A stretch of DNA of 21,413 nt, from IMG/VR virus record IMGVR_UViG_3300020203_000110, positions 1-21,413 of that record, one strand, 5' to 3'. Shown here one piece after another: positions 15,916 to 21,125 of the stretch. Source of the stretch: a virus. The notes beneath the pieces were generated by a model, which saw nothing but the letters and a program-made list of their open reading frames with translations, was not told the DNA's origin and searched no databases. The stretch's first letter is position 1. Every line of letters begins with the position of its first letter. The position numbers and the translations under genes are program-made.

Positions 15916-16230
15916 ATGTTTAAGTTTATCCTGGTCATTGCCGCCCTTATGTCCCCCGCCGCCTTCGGTAAGGGTATCCCTGAGTGCAACGCGATTGCAG
16001 AGCAGGCCAACGCCGAAGCCCAGAAGGACGGCTTTAAGTATATTGGCCAGCGCGGTCTTCCAGACGGTCAAGCCTTCCTCTGGGCTAACAAAGAGTCCTC
16101 CCGTATCCTCGTCTTCAAGCTTGAGAAGCTCCCAGCGTCTTCTAAGTTCCGCGACCTAGGCCAGTGTAAGGGCGGCAATGACGTCCTCGCCCACGTCTAC
16201 TCCGCCGAAGCTAAGAATGACGAGGCCTAA
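15916..16230 (+). CDS. Exported periplasmic protein, unknown
   Basis: A 104-residue protein that starts two bases after the GNAT stop. Residues 1-18 form a Sec signal peptide (MFKFILVIAALMSPAAFG) with likely cleavage after AFG. The mature part is about 86 residues and contains two cysteines (PECNAIAEQAN, LGQCKGGNDV) that could form a disulphide in the periplasm, a helix rich in Ala, Glu and Gln, and a beta part (QAFLWANKESSRILVFKLEK). I do not recognise the family. Its codon use resembles the capsid gene more than the tail genes (GCC, GTC, CTC rich), perhaps meaning good expression. A strong terminator follows ten bases after the stop, ending the transcript. Confidence 0.65.
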   Translation: MFKFILVIAALMSPAAFGKGIPECNAIAEQANAEAQKDGFKYIGQRGLPDGQAFLWANKESSRILVFKLEKLPASSKFRDLGQCKGGNDVLAHVYSAEAKNDEA

Positions 16231-16240
16231 GAGCCAATAT

Positions 16241-16274
16241 CCCCCGCCCTTAATTGGGCGGGGGTTTATTTTTA
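16241..16274 (+). terminator. Rho-independent terminator
   Basis: CCCCCGCCC (16241-16249) pairs perfectly with GGGCGGGGG (16256-16264) around TTAATT; TTTATTTTTA follows. Confidence 0.93.
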
Positions 16275-16291
16275 AGTTCTGCGTAAGTAGT

Positions 16292-16308
16292 CCGATAAGT
16301 AGAATAAG
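16292..16308 (+). promoter_or_regulatory. Candidate promoter motif CCGATAAGTAGAATAAG
   Basis: Second copy of the 15456-15472 motif, two mismatches. It contains TAGAAT (16300-16305), five of six to a -10 box, and lies between a strong terminator and ATG 16323, exactly where a promoter is needed. The -35 region is poor (TTCTGC), so a phage-specific factor or activator is possible. Confidence 0.45.
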
Positions 16309-16322
16309 GGGGTAAAGAATCG

Positions 16323-16832
16323 ATGCATGCCGCGCTAGACAAACTATTTAGGGGGTTCGTAGTGGCCTGGGTCCTCGTCATACTATTGCTTATCGCGGAC
16401 CGTGCTTCAGCCTATACCCCTAGCGAAGGGCTCCGGCTGCTTGAGCCCAGCCTCCTCACGCTAGAGTATTACAAGATCGCTAACAACCGAGATGAGTACC
16501 TAGCAATTAACGACCGGGGCTCGTCTAAGTACGGCCCGTCCGATGGGGAGTCGTGGCGCTACGGTACAGCAGTTCGATTCAATATCGAACTGATTAAGTA
16601 CGGGGAGTACGGCCTGTACTGGAATAACCACGTCCATATGGCGGCTACTCAATGCTGCGTCCGGCATGTAGGCTGGGAGTTCGAGTGGGGGGCTCACGTC
16701 TCCAAGCATCTTGACCTCTTTTACTACCATCATAGTGAGCATATCATGGACGTCGAACGTCCGGCCCGTCGCTACCCCCTCGTTAATCAGTATGGCGTCC
16801 GTTTTATCATGATTCAGGAGGCACGTAAGTAA
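16323..16832 (+). CDS. Exported beta-rich protein, possibly outer-membrane (PagL-like)
   Basis: A 169-residue protein with a signal peptide (VVAWVLVILLLIADRASA, cleavage likely after residue 30). The mature part has alternating aromatic/polar segments typical of beta-barrel strands: GLYWNNHVHMAATQ, HVGWEFEWGAHVSKHLDLFY, and a final strand YGVRFIMIQ. It is unusually rich in His, Tyr and Trp. H136-H-S138-E-H, followed by IMD, resembles the His-x-Ser of outer-membrane lipid A deacylases (PagL), but the third catalytic residue and barrel length cannot be confirmed, and the protein is short. C111-C112 is a vicinal cysteine pair. It overlaps the collagen-like lipoprotein gene by TAATG, so the two are likely co-translated at the cell envelope. 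Confidence 0.6.
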   Translation: MHAALDKLFRGFVVAWVLVILLLIADRASAYTPSEGLRLLEPSLLTLEYYKIANNRDEYLAINDRGSSKYGPSDGESWRYGTAVRFNIELIKYGEYGLYWNNHVHMAATQCCVRHVGWEFEWGAHVSKHLDLFYYHHSEHIMDVERPARRYPLVNQYGVRFIMIQEARK

Positions 16833-17353
16833 TGGACATTATCAAGATTGTACTTAAGAGGGCCGGCTTTGAACTACTCATCCTCCTACTGTTTGTAACG
16901 GTCCTGCTTATGACCGGCTGCGGCGGGGAGAAGCAGGGACCGGCTGGAAGGCCTGGGGGCGATGGTGAGCGGGGAGATACCGGAGAGCCTGGTACCGAAG
17001 GCCCGGTAGGGGGTTCAGGCCAACCCGGCCAGGACGGGCGTAAAGGCCCCTCAGGCGCTTCCGGACCTAAAGGGGAGGACGGAGGCCAGGGGGAGATGGG
17101 ACCTCAAGGCTCGATGGGTCCTGAAGGCCCTGCCGGGGAGAACGGGGAGAACGGCGCGGACGCGATTATCGAGGTAATCGACCCATGCGGCCCCAGCGGC
17201 GACGGCGTTGACGAGATCCTATTCCGCCTCGGGACTGGGGAGATCGTGGCTTGGTATACGGGGGTAGGCCTCGTAGCACTCAGAGACGGTACATACGTAA
17301 CGACCGATAAGCAAAAGTGCCTATTCACAATCCAAGATGGAGACCTTCTCTAA
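16832..17353 (+). CDS. Collagen-like lipoprotein
   Basis: A 173-residue protein starting in the preceding stop (TAATG). Residues 13-29 are hydrophobic and end in the lipobox M-T-G-C30, so Cys30 would be lipidated. From G36 to residue 110 there are 25 uninterrupted Gly-X-Y triplets (for example QGPAGRPGGDGERGD), the collagen triple-helix pattern. Residues 111-173 are a small globular domain (IIEVIDPCGPSGDGVDEILF, then VALRDGTYVTTDKQKCLFTI) with two cysteines that may pair. The expected product is a trimeric rod about 20 nm long tethered to a membrane, with a head domain. Collagen repeats are common in phage fibres but rare in phage lipoproteins. It could act in superinfection exclusion, envelope spanning or surface modification; none is proven. 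Confidence 0.8.
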   Translation: MDIIKIVLKRAGFELLILLLFVTVLLMTGCGGEKQGPAGRPGGDGERGDTGEPGTEGPVGGSGQPGQDGRKGPSGASGPKGEDGGQGEMGPQGSMGPEGPAGENGENGADAIIEVIDPCGPSGDGVDEILFRLGTGEIVAWYTGVGLVALRDGTYVTTDKQKCLFTIQDGDLL

Positions 17354-17565
17354 TGCCAACGTACACCTATCAGTGTCAGAGCTGCGCCGCTATGCTCGAC
17401 GTCTTCCGTAAGATCGTCGATATGGACTTAGCCCCCGACCGTTGCGAGGCCTGCGGTAAAGAGCAGATGAGCCGGATCATGACGGCCCCTGCCGGCTTCT
17501 TTAGGGACGGCGGGCATAACGGCGAATATAACAAGACCGGGCCAAGGAAGGGGAACCGTAAATGA
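17353..17565 (+). CDS. FmdB-type zinc ribbon protein
   Basis: A 70-residue protein, MPTYTYQCQSCAAMLDVFRK at the start. ATG 17353 overlaps the preceding stop (TAATG). Cys8-x2-Cys11 and Cys31-x2-Cys34 form a four-cysteine zinc ribbon, with the 'P.Y.Y.C..C' opening and an APAGFFR segment near residue 46 that are typical of the FmdB family (putative regulatory zinc ribbons named after a formamidase-linked protein). The C-terminal 15 residues are basic and glycine-rich (KTGPRKGNRK) and could bind nucleic acid. Its role in phages is not known to me. The gene ends in ATGA overlap with the endolysin gene, suggesting translational coupling. Confidence 0.82.
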   Translation: MPTYTYQCQSCAAMLDVFRKIVDMDLAPDRCEACGKEQMSRIMTAPAGFFRDGGHNGEYNKTGPRKGNRK

Positions 17566-17993
17566 ACGTTAGTAACCTAGGCCTGCGCCTTATCCGCAAG
17601 TTCGAGGGCTGCCGGCTTAAGGCCTATCGCTGCCCAGCCGGCGTCCTGACGATCGGCTACGGCCACACAGGCCTCGACGTGGTTGAGGGTCTGGCTATCT
17701 CGGACTCTAAAGCGGACGCCCTCCTATCAGCGGACCTAGCCGTATTCGAGAAGGGAGTGCTCTCGGCAGTAGGTAAGACGGTCCTTACCCAAGGCCAGTT
17801 TGACGCCCTCGTGAGCTTCGCCTTCAACCTAGGCCTCGAAGCCCTCCGCAGGTCTACCCTACTCAAGCTCCTTAAGAAGGGGGAGATCCAAGCCGCTGCT
17901 AATGAGTTCCTCCTCTGGACTAAGGCAGCCGGTAGGGTACTCCCAGGCCTCGTAACGCGACGTAACGACGAACGTACCCGCTTTCTCAACTAA
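17562..17993 (+). CDS. Endolysin, GH24 (T4-type) lysozyme
   Basis: A 143-residue single-domain muramidase that cleaves the N-acetylmuramic acid to N-acetylglucosamine bond of peptidoglycan. The catalytic signature is E15-(8 residues)-C24-(5 residues)-T30, within KFEGCRLKAYRCPAGVLTIG; T4 has Asp where this protein has Cys, a variant known from other phage lysozymes. GYGHTG follows at 32-37, and the C-terminal lobe has QGQFDALVSFAFNLGLEALR and ends with TRRNDERTRFL, both conserved in the family. No signal peptide, SAR anchor or cell-wall binding domain is visible, so release should need a holin. It starts in the stop of the zinc-ribbon gene. Confidence 0.95.
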   Translation: MNVSNLGLRLIRKFEGCRLKAYRCPAGVLTIGYGHTGLDVVEGLAISDSKADALLSADLAVFEKGVLSAVGKTVLTQGQFDALVSFAFNLGLEALRRSTLLKLLKKGEIQAAANEFLLWTKAAGRVLPGLVTRRNDERTRFLN

Positions 17994-18076
17994 GGAGACG
18001 CCTACTGAACTGGATGTCTTTTATGGGTAGTTGCTCAGGTTCAAATGGGGCCGACATGGACAGACACTCCTCGGTT

Positions 18077-18113
18077 TTTGTGAATGGTACACCCCCTATC
18101 CACCATTCACAAA
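18077..18113. repeat. 12-bp perfect inverted repeat, with a further direct copy
   Basis: TTTGTGAATGGT (18077-18088) is the exact reverse complement of ACCATTCACAAA (18102-18113), with a 13-base spacer. The core ATTCACAAA (18105-18113) occurs again at 18136-18144. It lies in the gene-poor stretch after the endolysin. It may be an operator, a hairpin or a replication/recombination site. Confidence 0.8.
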
Positions 18114-18344
18114 CTGAGTAACGTGGAGTGTGCGATTCACAAAGCTGGCGTCCCCTTGGATCTCTCAACTGAGATGCTTGAGGAGAATCCCGGAATGACT
18201 GAGGAGTGTCTGCTACTTATGTTTGACGCTGTGTATGAAACTAACCGGCAGCTCGCCAACGCACTCCTTAAGGTAAGGAAAGCAGAGCAAGGTAAGGTAA
18301 TCCTCTCCGAGACTTATACGAAACCCTCAAGTATTCTAAAATAG
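18084..18344 (+). CDS. Small hypothetical protein, start uncertain
   Basis: Given as the maximal ORF (86 residues). ATG 18084 lies inside the first arm of the inverted repeat and has no ribosome site, so translation more likely begins at ATG 18195, where GAGGAG stands nine bases upstream, giving a 49-residue protein (MTEECLLLMFDAVYETNRQL onward). That C-terminal part is a convincing helical, charged segment (LLKVRKAEQGKVILSETY) with the same GGTAAG usage as the phage genes. The upstream 37 codons are less typical of the phage and contain the repeats. No family recognised. It ends with TAG. Confidence 0.5.
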   Translation: MVHPLSTIHKLSNVECAIHKAGVPLDLSTEMLEENPGMTEECLLLMFDAVYETNRQLANALLKVRKAEQGKVILSETYTKPSSILK

Positions 18345-18374
18345 TCCCGTTAAACTATATGTAGGTAGTGAGTT

Positions 18375-18391
18375 CATACTAAGTAAAGAGG
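18375..18391 (+). promoter_or_regulatory. Weak promoter-like motif CATACTAAGTAAAGAGG
   Basis: CATACTAAG resembles the second half of the 15456-15472 motif (TATACTAAG) and is four of six to a -10 box; it runs into the ribosome site of the next gene, which would make a very short leader. Low confidence. Confidence 0.25.
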
Positions 18392-18396
18392 TAAGT

Positions 18397-18570
18397 ATGC
18401 AAGTCCTGAACGCTAAGATTGTAAGGGGTAAACAGTGTGGGATGGAGGTTTACCGCCTTCTCGTCTTCCGTAATGGGGTGCTAACCCTCCTGAAGACCCA
18501 TATGAGCGAGGCCGCAGCCCGCTACCAATGGGAGGCTATCAAGTGCCGGGTAGGTATTGCCGCCCTATGA
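18397..18570 (+). CDS. Small hypothetical protein (57 aa)
   Basis: ATG 18397 preceded by AGAGG; 57 residues, beginning MQVLNAKIVRGKQCGMEVYR and ending CRVGIAAL, stop TGA. It alternates beta-type segments (MEVYRLLVFRNGVLTLL) and a helix (MSEAAARYQWEAIKC), suggesting a small alpha/beta fold. Two cysteines. Codon use fits the phage (GCT AAG, GGT AAA). It lies alone between two short intergenic regions. No family recognised; typical of the short accessory genes at phage genome ends. Confidence 0.6.
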   Translation: MQVLNAKIVRGKQCGMEVYRLLVFRNGVLTLLKTHMSEAAARYQWEAIKCRVGIAAL

Positions 18571-18579
18571 TAGGTAAGT

Positions 18580-18605
18580 ACTGCTTATTTACGCGGCTAA
18601 GCAGT
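18580..18605. repeat. 8-bp perfect inverted repeat upstream of 18629
   Basis: ACTGCTTA (18580-18587) pairs with TAAGCAGT (18598-18605) around TTTACGCGGC. No uridine run follows, so it is either a weak terminator, an operator, or a leader hairpin 12 bases before the ribosome site of the next gene. Confidence 0.55.
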
Positions 18606-18628
18606 CGCGCTAAGATCGGAGAGTGCTC

Positions 18629-18895
18629 ATGATTAACGTGATTACCTTACCCTGGTCAATCGAGAATCGGAGATACGTAGCCCGTACCATATACGGGAAG
18701 GTAGAACTGATAGCCCTTCAGGAGCCCTCTACTTCGGCCTGGTCGATCCGAAACCCCTTGGGTAAGCCTCGCCTAGGCTGGGGGATCTACCTCAAGGGAC
18801 TTAGAATTAGCTGGGTACTCGACCTGAAGGACGCAGCCCACTTCGCAACAGCGCACATAACGCAGCTCGCTAACAAAGCAAGGGGACTCAAATGA
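18629..18895 (+). CDS. Hypothetical protein (88 aa)
   Basis: ATG 18629 is chosen over in-frame GTG 18623 because GGAG (18618-18621) is seven bases from the ATG and would overlap the GTG start. Sequence begins MINVITLPWSIENRRYVART and holds a beta-rich first half (KVELIALQEPSTSAWSI) and a helical end (LKDAAHFATAHITQLANKAR). The two Trp-rich turns (SAWSIRNPL, LGWGIYLKG) are notable. It overlaps the next gene by ATGA. I do not recognise the family. Confidence 0.65.
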   Translation: MINVITLPWSIENRRYVARTIYGKVELIALQEPSTSAWSIRNPLGKPRLGWGIYLKGLRISWVLDLKDAAHFATAHITQLANKARGLK

Positions 18896-19128
18896 GAATG
18901 ATTTACATCGTCAATGTCTTCGCCATGGGTAGCTCCGACATCTGTAAGTCCTTTGAAGTCGAGAGCGCCGACGAGGCCTCCCGCATCGACTCCCTCTACA
19001 GCGTCATGGGTCACGACGTCAGCATTGAGCCTGACATTATGGCTTATCTCGATAAGTACCTCCCGCCCGTCAAACGTATCCGCCGCACGAAAGCGGAGAT
19101 GGAACGTTCCCGCGCCCTCGCAGCCTAA
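18892..19128 (+). CDS. Hypothetical protein (78 aa)
   Basis: Starts in the stop codon of the upstream gene (ATGA), so probably translationally coupled to it. It begins MRMIYIVNVFAMGSSDICKS, then an acidic helix (FEVESADEASRIDSLYSVMG), and ends in a basic segment (KRIRRTKAEMERSRALAA) that could bind nucleic acid or a partner. Ratio and layout suggest a small alpha/beta protein. A terminator follows after about 30 bases. No family recognised. Confidence 0.65.
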   Translation: MRMIYIVNVFAMGSSDICKSFEVESADEASRIDSLYSVMGHDVSIEPDIMAYLDKYLPPVKRIRRTKAEMERSRALAA

Positions 19129-19159
19129 CCCCATATCCCCCACAATTCCCCCCACATAA

Positions 19160-19195
19160 AAGGCTCCCTACGGGGGGCCTTCCTTATTTTTATTC
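19160..19195 (+). terminator. Rho-independent terminator
   Basis: AAGGCTCCC (19160-19168) pairs with GGGGGCCTT (19173-19181), one G-T, loop TACG, followed by CCTTATTTTTATT. Confidence 0.9.
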
Positions 19196-19226
19196 TACCC
19201 CCTAAAGTTTTTGCTTCCAAAGTCCG

Positions 19227-19274
19227 AGTAGTGTGATGTAAGTTAACTGGGCAGTGATTGCCTAACACACCACT
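19227..19274. promoter_or_regulatory. Interrupted inverted repeat before the HTH gene
   Basis: AGTAGTGTG (19227-19235) and CACACCACT (19266-19274) are reverse complements except at one position, 14 bases before ATG 19288. AGTCCGAGTAG at 19221-19231 resembles the start of the 16289-16308 promoter motif. Possible operator/promoter for the HTH protein; no good -10/-35 pair found. Confidence 0.3.
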
Positions 19275-19287
19275 CTTGGGGTTTGAT

Positions 19288-19656
19288 ATGACAATGAATC
19301 TAGCAGCAGCCAAAGCAGTAATGGTCAAGATGAAAGCGGAAGGCCTTAGTAATGCAGAGATCGCCAAGCGATTGCAGGATAAGGGCTACGTGAACTCGCG
19401 TAACCCCGAGAAGGGGCCTATCAATGCATTTGGAGTCGGATACCACCTGCGGACGATAAACGCTAAGAAGGCCCCCGCCGTCAAGCTAGCCGCCACTAGG
19501 ACGGACCCTCTAAGAGAGGCCGGCCCAACCTCCCCAGGACACGCCACTAGCAAGCCTAGGTCTAAGATCGACCTAGCGCTTGAGATCATGATGGCCTCGG
19601 AGATTGGTGACGTGGAAGTCCGCAAGGAGATCGCTAAGCGCATTCTTAACGCCTAA
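19288..19656 (+). CDS. Helix-turn-helix protein, possible regulator
   Basis: ATG 19288 is preferred to the in-frame TTG 19258, which lies in the intergenic region. The 122-residue product has a recombinase/resolvase-like HTH at residues about 12-56: MKAEGLSNAEIAKRLQDKGY, then a wing-like segment up to FGVGYHLRTINAKK. The pattern 'GLSxxEIAxxLxxxGY' is typical of DNA-binding HTH domains. The middle (60-95) is a basic, proline-rich linker, and residues 96-122 form an acidic helix (IDLALEIMMASEIGDVEVRK) that may dimerise. No catalytic serine recombinase domain is present. It may regulate this accessory region, or bind its own upstream repeat; this is inference. Confidence 0.65.
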   Translation: MTMNLAAAKAVMVKMKAEGLSNAEIAKRLQDKGYVNSRNPEKGPINAFGVGYHLRTINAKKAPAVKLAATRTDPLREAGPTSPGHATSKPRSKIDLALEIMMASEIGDVEVRKEIAKRILNA

Positions 19657-19665
19657 TCTCAAGTG

Positions 19666-19693
19666 TCGGGCATGGAAGCCCGATATTACTTCT
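19666..19693 (+). terminator. Weak hairpin, possible terminator
   Basis: TCGGGC (19666-19671) pairs with GCCCGA (19678-19683), loop ATGGAA, followed by TATTACTTCT, a poor uridine tract. It may attenuate rather than stop transcription. Confidence 0.45.
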
Positions 19694-19707
19694 AAGGAGG
19701 CCCCTTT

Positions 19708-19908
19708 ATGTATAGAATCCTAGCCGCTCTAGTCCTGTGTAGTAGTCTTAGCCGGTGTAGTGGGGAGAGCGAGGCCCAGGAGGTCTTACCCTACGCTATG
19801 ACGTGTGAGCCAGCCCCCGCCGATGGGACGGCCGTTCGACGCTGCTTTAATACCGAGGTCGTGTGCTATATCCTTAACGAGAGTATTAGTTGTAGGGGGA
19901 CGGAATGA
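19708..19908 (+). CDS. Small exported cysteine-rich protein
   Basis: A 66-residue protein with AAGGAGG nine bases upstream. Residues 1-15 form a signal-like hydrophobic segment (MYRILAALVLCSSLSRC). Cys17 follows S-R, which is a poor lipobox, so either signal peptidase I cleavage or an atypical lipoprotein is possible. Four further cysteines (MTCEPAPADGTAVRRCFN, EVVCYILNESISCRG) could make two disulphides in the periplasm. No family recognised. It overlaps the next gene by ATGA. Small Cys-rich exported proteins are frequent among phage accessory genes of unknown role. Confidence 0.6.
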   Translation: MYRILAALVLCSSLSRCSGESEAQEVLPYAMTCEPAPADGTAVRRCFNTEVVCYILNESISCRGTE

Positions 19909-20159
19909 GAGGATACGAAGACGGGAACCTACGCCTTGAGCACGTAGACGGTAAGATCCGCGTAACAGTCGAAGACGATACAACCCACCACATAGCCATT
20001 ACCGACCTCCCATCGGGGTTGGCCTGGCTAATAGGCAGCGCTCTAATACGGATGAGCGGTGAGCACTACGAAGAACCGACGACGGCCCTACGTAGGTATA
20101 TAGACGCTAAGGCAGGTACAAAGGCCGTAAAGGCCCCTACAATCGATGATGAGACCTAG
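19905..20159 (+). CDS. Hypothetical protein (84 aa)
   Basis: Starts in the stop of the exported protein gene (ATGA). Begins MRGYEDGNLRLEHVDGKIRV with a beta-rich acidic first half (TVEDDTTHHIAITDLPSG), a helix (LAWLIGSALIRMSGEHYEE), and a lysine-rich end. It is cytosolic by composition. Stop is TAG. No family recognised. Confidence 0.6.
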   Translation: MRGYEDGNLRLEHVDGKIRVTVEDDTTHHIAITDLPSGLAWLIGSALIRMSGEHYEEPTTALRRYIDAKAGTKAVKAPTIDDET

Positions 20160-20172
20160 GGGAGGGGTAGAC

Positions 20173-20280
20173 ATGGGGGCGATACTAGAGGGCGTCATAC
20201 TGGGGATTGGTTGGGGAGGCCTTATAGGAGGTCTAAGCGTAGCAGCGTGGACCTTACTAAGGATTATCCGGGATCTATAG
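20173..20280 (+). CDS. Tiny single-span membrane protein (35 aa)
   Basis: ATG 20173 with GGAGGGG six to eight bases upstream; the product MGAILEGVILGIGWGGLIGG is followed by LSVAAWTLLRIIRDL. It is almost wholly one glycine-rich hydrophobic helix ending in Arg-Asp, oriented with a short charged C-terminus. It could be a membrane effector or a holin-like protein, but no family is recognised. Stop TAG; a terminator begins 28 bases later. Confidence 0.5.
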   Translation: MGAILEGVILGIGWGGLIGGLSVAAWTLLRIIRDL

Positions 20281-20307
20281 TCTACCACCTTAATATGTAC
20301 TAAAGAG

Positions 20308-20340
20308 AGGCCCCACTTATAGTAGGGCCTTTACTTAGTT
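20308..20340 (+). terminator. Probable Rho-independent terminator
   Basis: AGGCCC (20308-20313) pairs with GGGCCT (20325-20330), extendable by AC/GT (20315-20316 with 20322-20323) across one mismatch, followed by TTACTTAGTT. Confidence 0.65.
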
Positions 20341-20356
20341 GTACGATAGTGCTAAA

Positions 20357-20365
20357 GATAAGTAT
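20357..20365 (+). promoter_or_regulatory. Third partial copy of the GATAAGTA motif
   Basis: GATAAGTAT matches the core of 15456-15472 exactly and follows a terminator, as does the copy at 16292. The second half (GGGGAG) diverges. TTGTAC at 20339-20344 lies 15 bases upstream. Confidence 0.3.
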
Positions 20366-20425
20366 GGGGAGTGCCGAGAAGGGGTATGTAAGTAGTGAGA
20401 CACTAACCCAACTCGGAGGCCCTAC

Positions 20426-20647
20426 ATGCTCAGCCAAACCCAGACCCGTCAGATTGCCAAGTCCTTCTACGAGGGCATCCTTGCCCAGCGTAATGTAGGA
20501 GCCCTCGCATGCGCTCTTAACCTGTCGGGAGAGGAGTGCCTGGTAACGGAGCTGTTTACGGTACGCGGGTTTAAGGACCTTCTCTCGGCAGCGTTGCCCC
20601 CCGAGCAACGGGATATAGGCCACCTTGGACGGGTCGCTCGTGGGTAA
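20426..20647 (+). CDS. Hypothetical protein (73 aa)
   Basis: GGAGG lies six bases before ATG 20426. Mainly helical: MLSQTQTRQIAKSFYEGILA, then a leucine-rich segment around LACALNLSGEECLVTELFTV. Residues 38-39 area holds EEC, and the end (RDIGHLGRVARG) is basic. No family recognised. Codon use is phage-like. It is the first gene after the 20308-20340 terminator and probably starts a short transcript with the next three genes. Confidence 0.6.
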   Translation: MLSQTQTRQIAKSFYEGILAQRNVGALACALNLSGEECLVTELFTVRGFKDLLSAALPPEQRDIGHLGRVARG

Positions 20648-20666
20648 TAGGAGACGCGCGCCTTGG

Positions 20667-20885
20667 ATGCCAACCAAGGCCGAGGAGATGGAGAGAGAGC
20701 GGGCAGAGAAGGCCCGTACCTCATACGGAGTCTTCGTGTGGTCCGTATCTAATACGTACCGGGGGGTAGACGCCCTAGCCGTCTACAAGCATAAAGGCCC
20801 AGCGCAACGTAAGGCGGATAAACTCAATGAGGGGGATAACGTACATGTAGTACGTAAAGTGTATGCGGCACACACAAGCACCTAA
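20667..20885 (+). CDS. Hypothetical protein (72 aa), start uncertain
   Basis: From ATG 20667; AGGAGA at 20648-20653 is rather far (13 bases), and the in-frame TTG at 20625 or GTG at 20640 are alternatives without a better site. The product begins MPTKAEEMERERAEKARTSY, then a beta-rich portion (GVFVWSVSNTYRGVDALAVY) and KGPAQRKADKLNEGDNVHVV. This 'YK.KG.A.RKADKLNE...VVRK' pattern is an alpha/beta unit in small phage proteins that I cannot place. Start choice affects only the N-terminus. Confidence 0.55.
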   Translation: MPTKAEEMERERAEKARTSYGVFVWSVSNTYRGVDALAVYKHKGPAQRKADKLNEGDNVHVVRKVYAAHTST

Positions 20886-20904
20886 CCCAGACGGGAGATA
20901 CCAC

Positions 20905-21105
20905 ATGACACTCGCAGCCAACGCGGCAGCAATGAGAGCACACAGCCTTAAGAAGTAGTCTTCAGCATCCCTAGTAGTGCTTATGGAAGAGCAGGCGCTT
21001 AAGTACGGCGTGACCCTAGACGCCGTACTAACCCAGTACGACAAGCTATTCCCAGGAGTCCTGTACCCAACCTTAGTGTCTAAAAAGAAGACGCCTAAGA
21101 AGTAA
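20905..21105 (+). pseudogene. Small ORF interrupted by an in-frame amber codon
   Basis: ATG 20905 has a good ribosome site (GGGAGA, seven bases away). Codons 1-17 read MTLAANAAAMRAHSLKK, then TAG at 20956-20958. The same frame continues open for 48 more codons (SSASLVVLMEEQALKYGVTL, then DAVLTQYDKLFPGVLYPTLV) to TAA 21103-21105. The continuation has natural-looking composition and a 'KKKTPKK' end. Without the amber it would be a 66-residue gene matching its neighbours in size and spacing. An internal start at ATG 20983 has no ribosome site. It is either a nonsense-disrupted gene, a sequencing error, or a readthrough gene. Confidence 0.55.
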
Positions 21106-21125
21106 CCCACACAGGAGATACGCAT

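Noticed and set aside
16937-17160. DNA repeat array or CRISPR
   Set aside because: The periodicity is nine-base Gly-X-Y coding; codons vary and there are no fixed spacers. No CRISPR-like repeats elsewhere.
18030-18060. tRNA-like GGTTCAAAT sequence
   Set aside because: The T-loop-like bases are not followed by C and the flanking bases do not pair; no other arms.
19205-19245. Sigma-70 promoter TTGCTT-N17-TGATGT
   Set aside because: The -10 hexamer matches consensus at too few positions.
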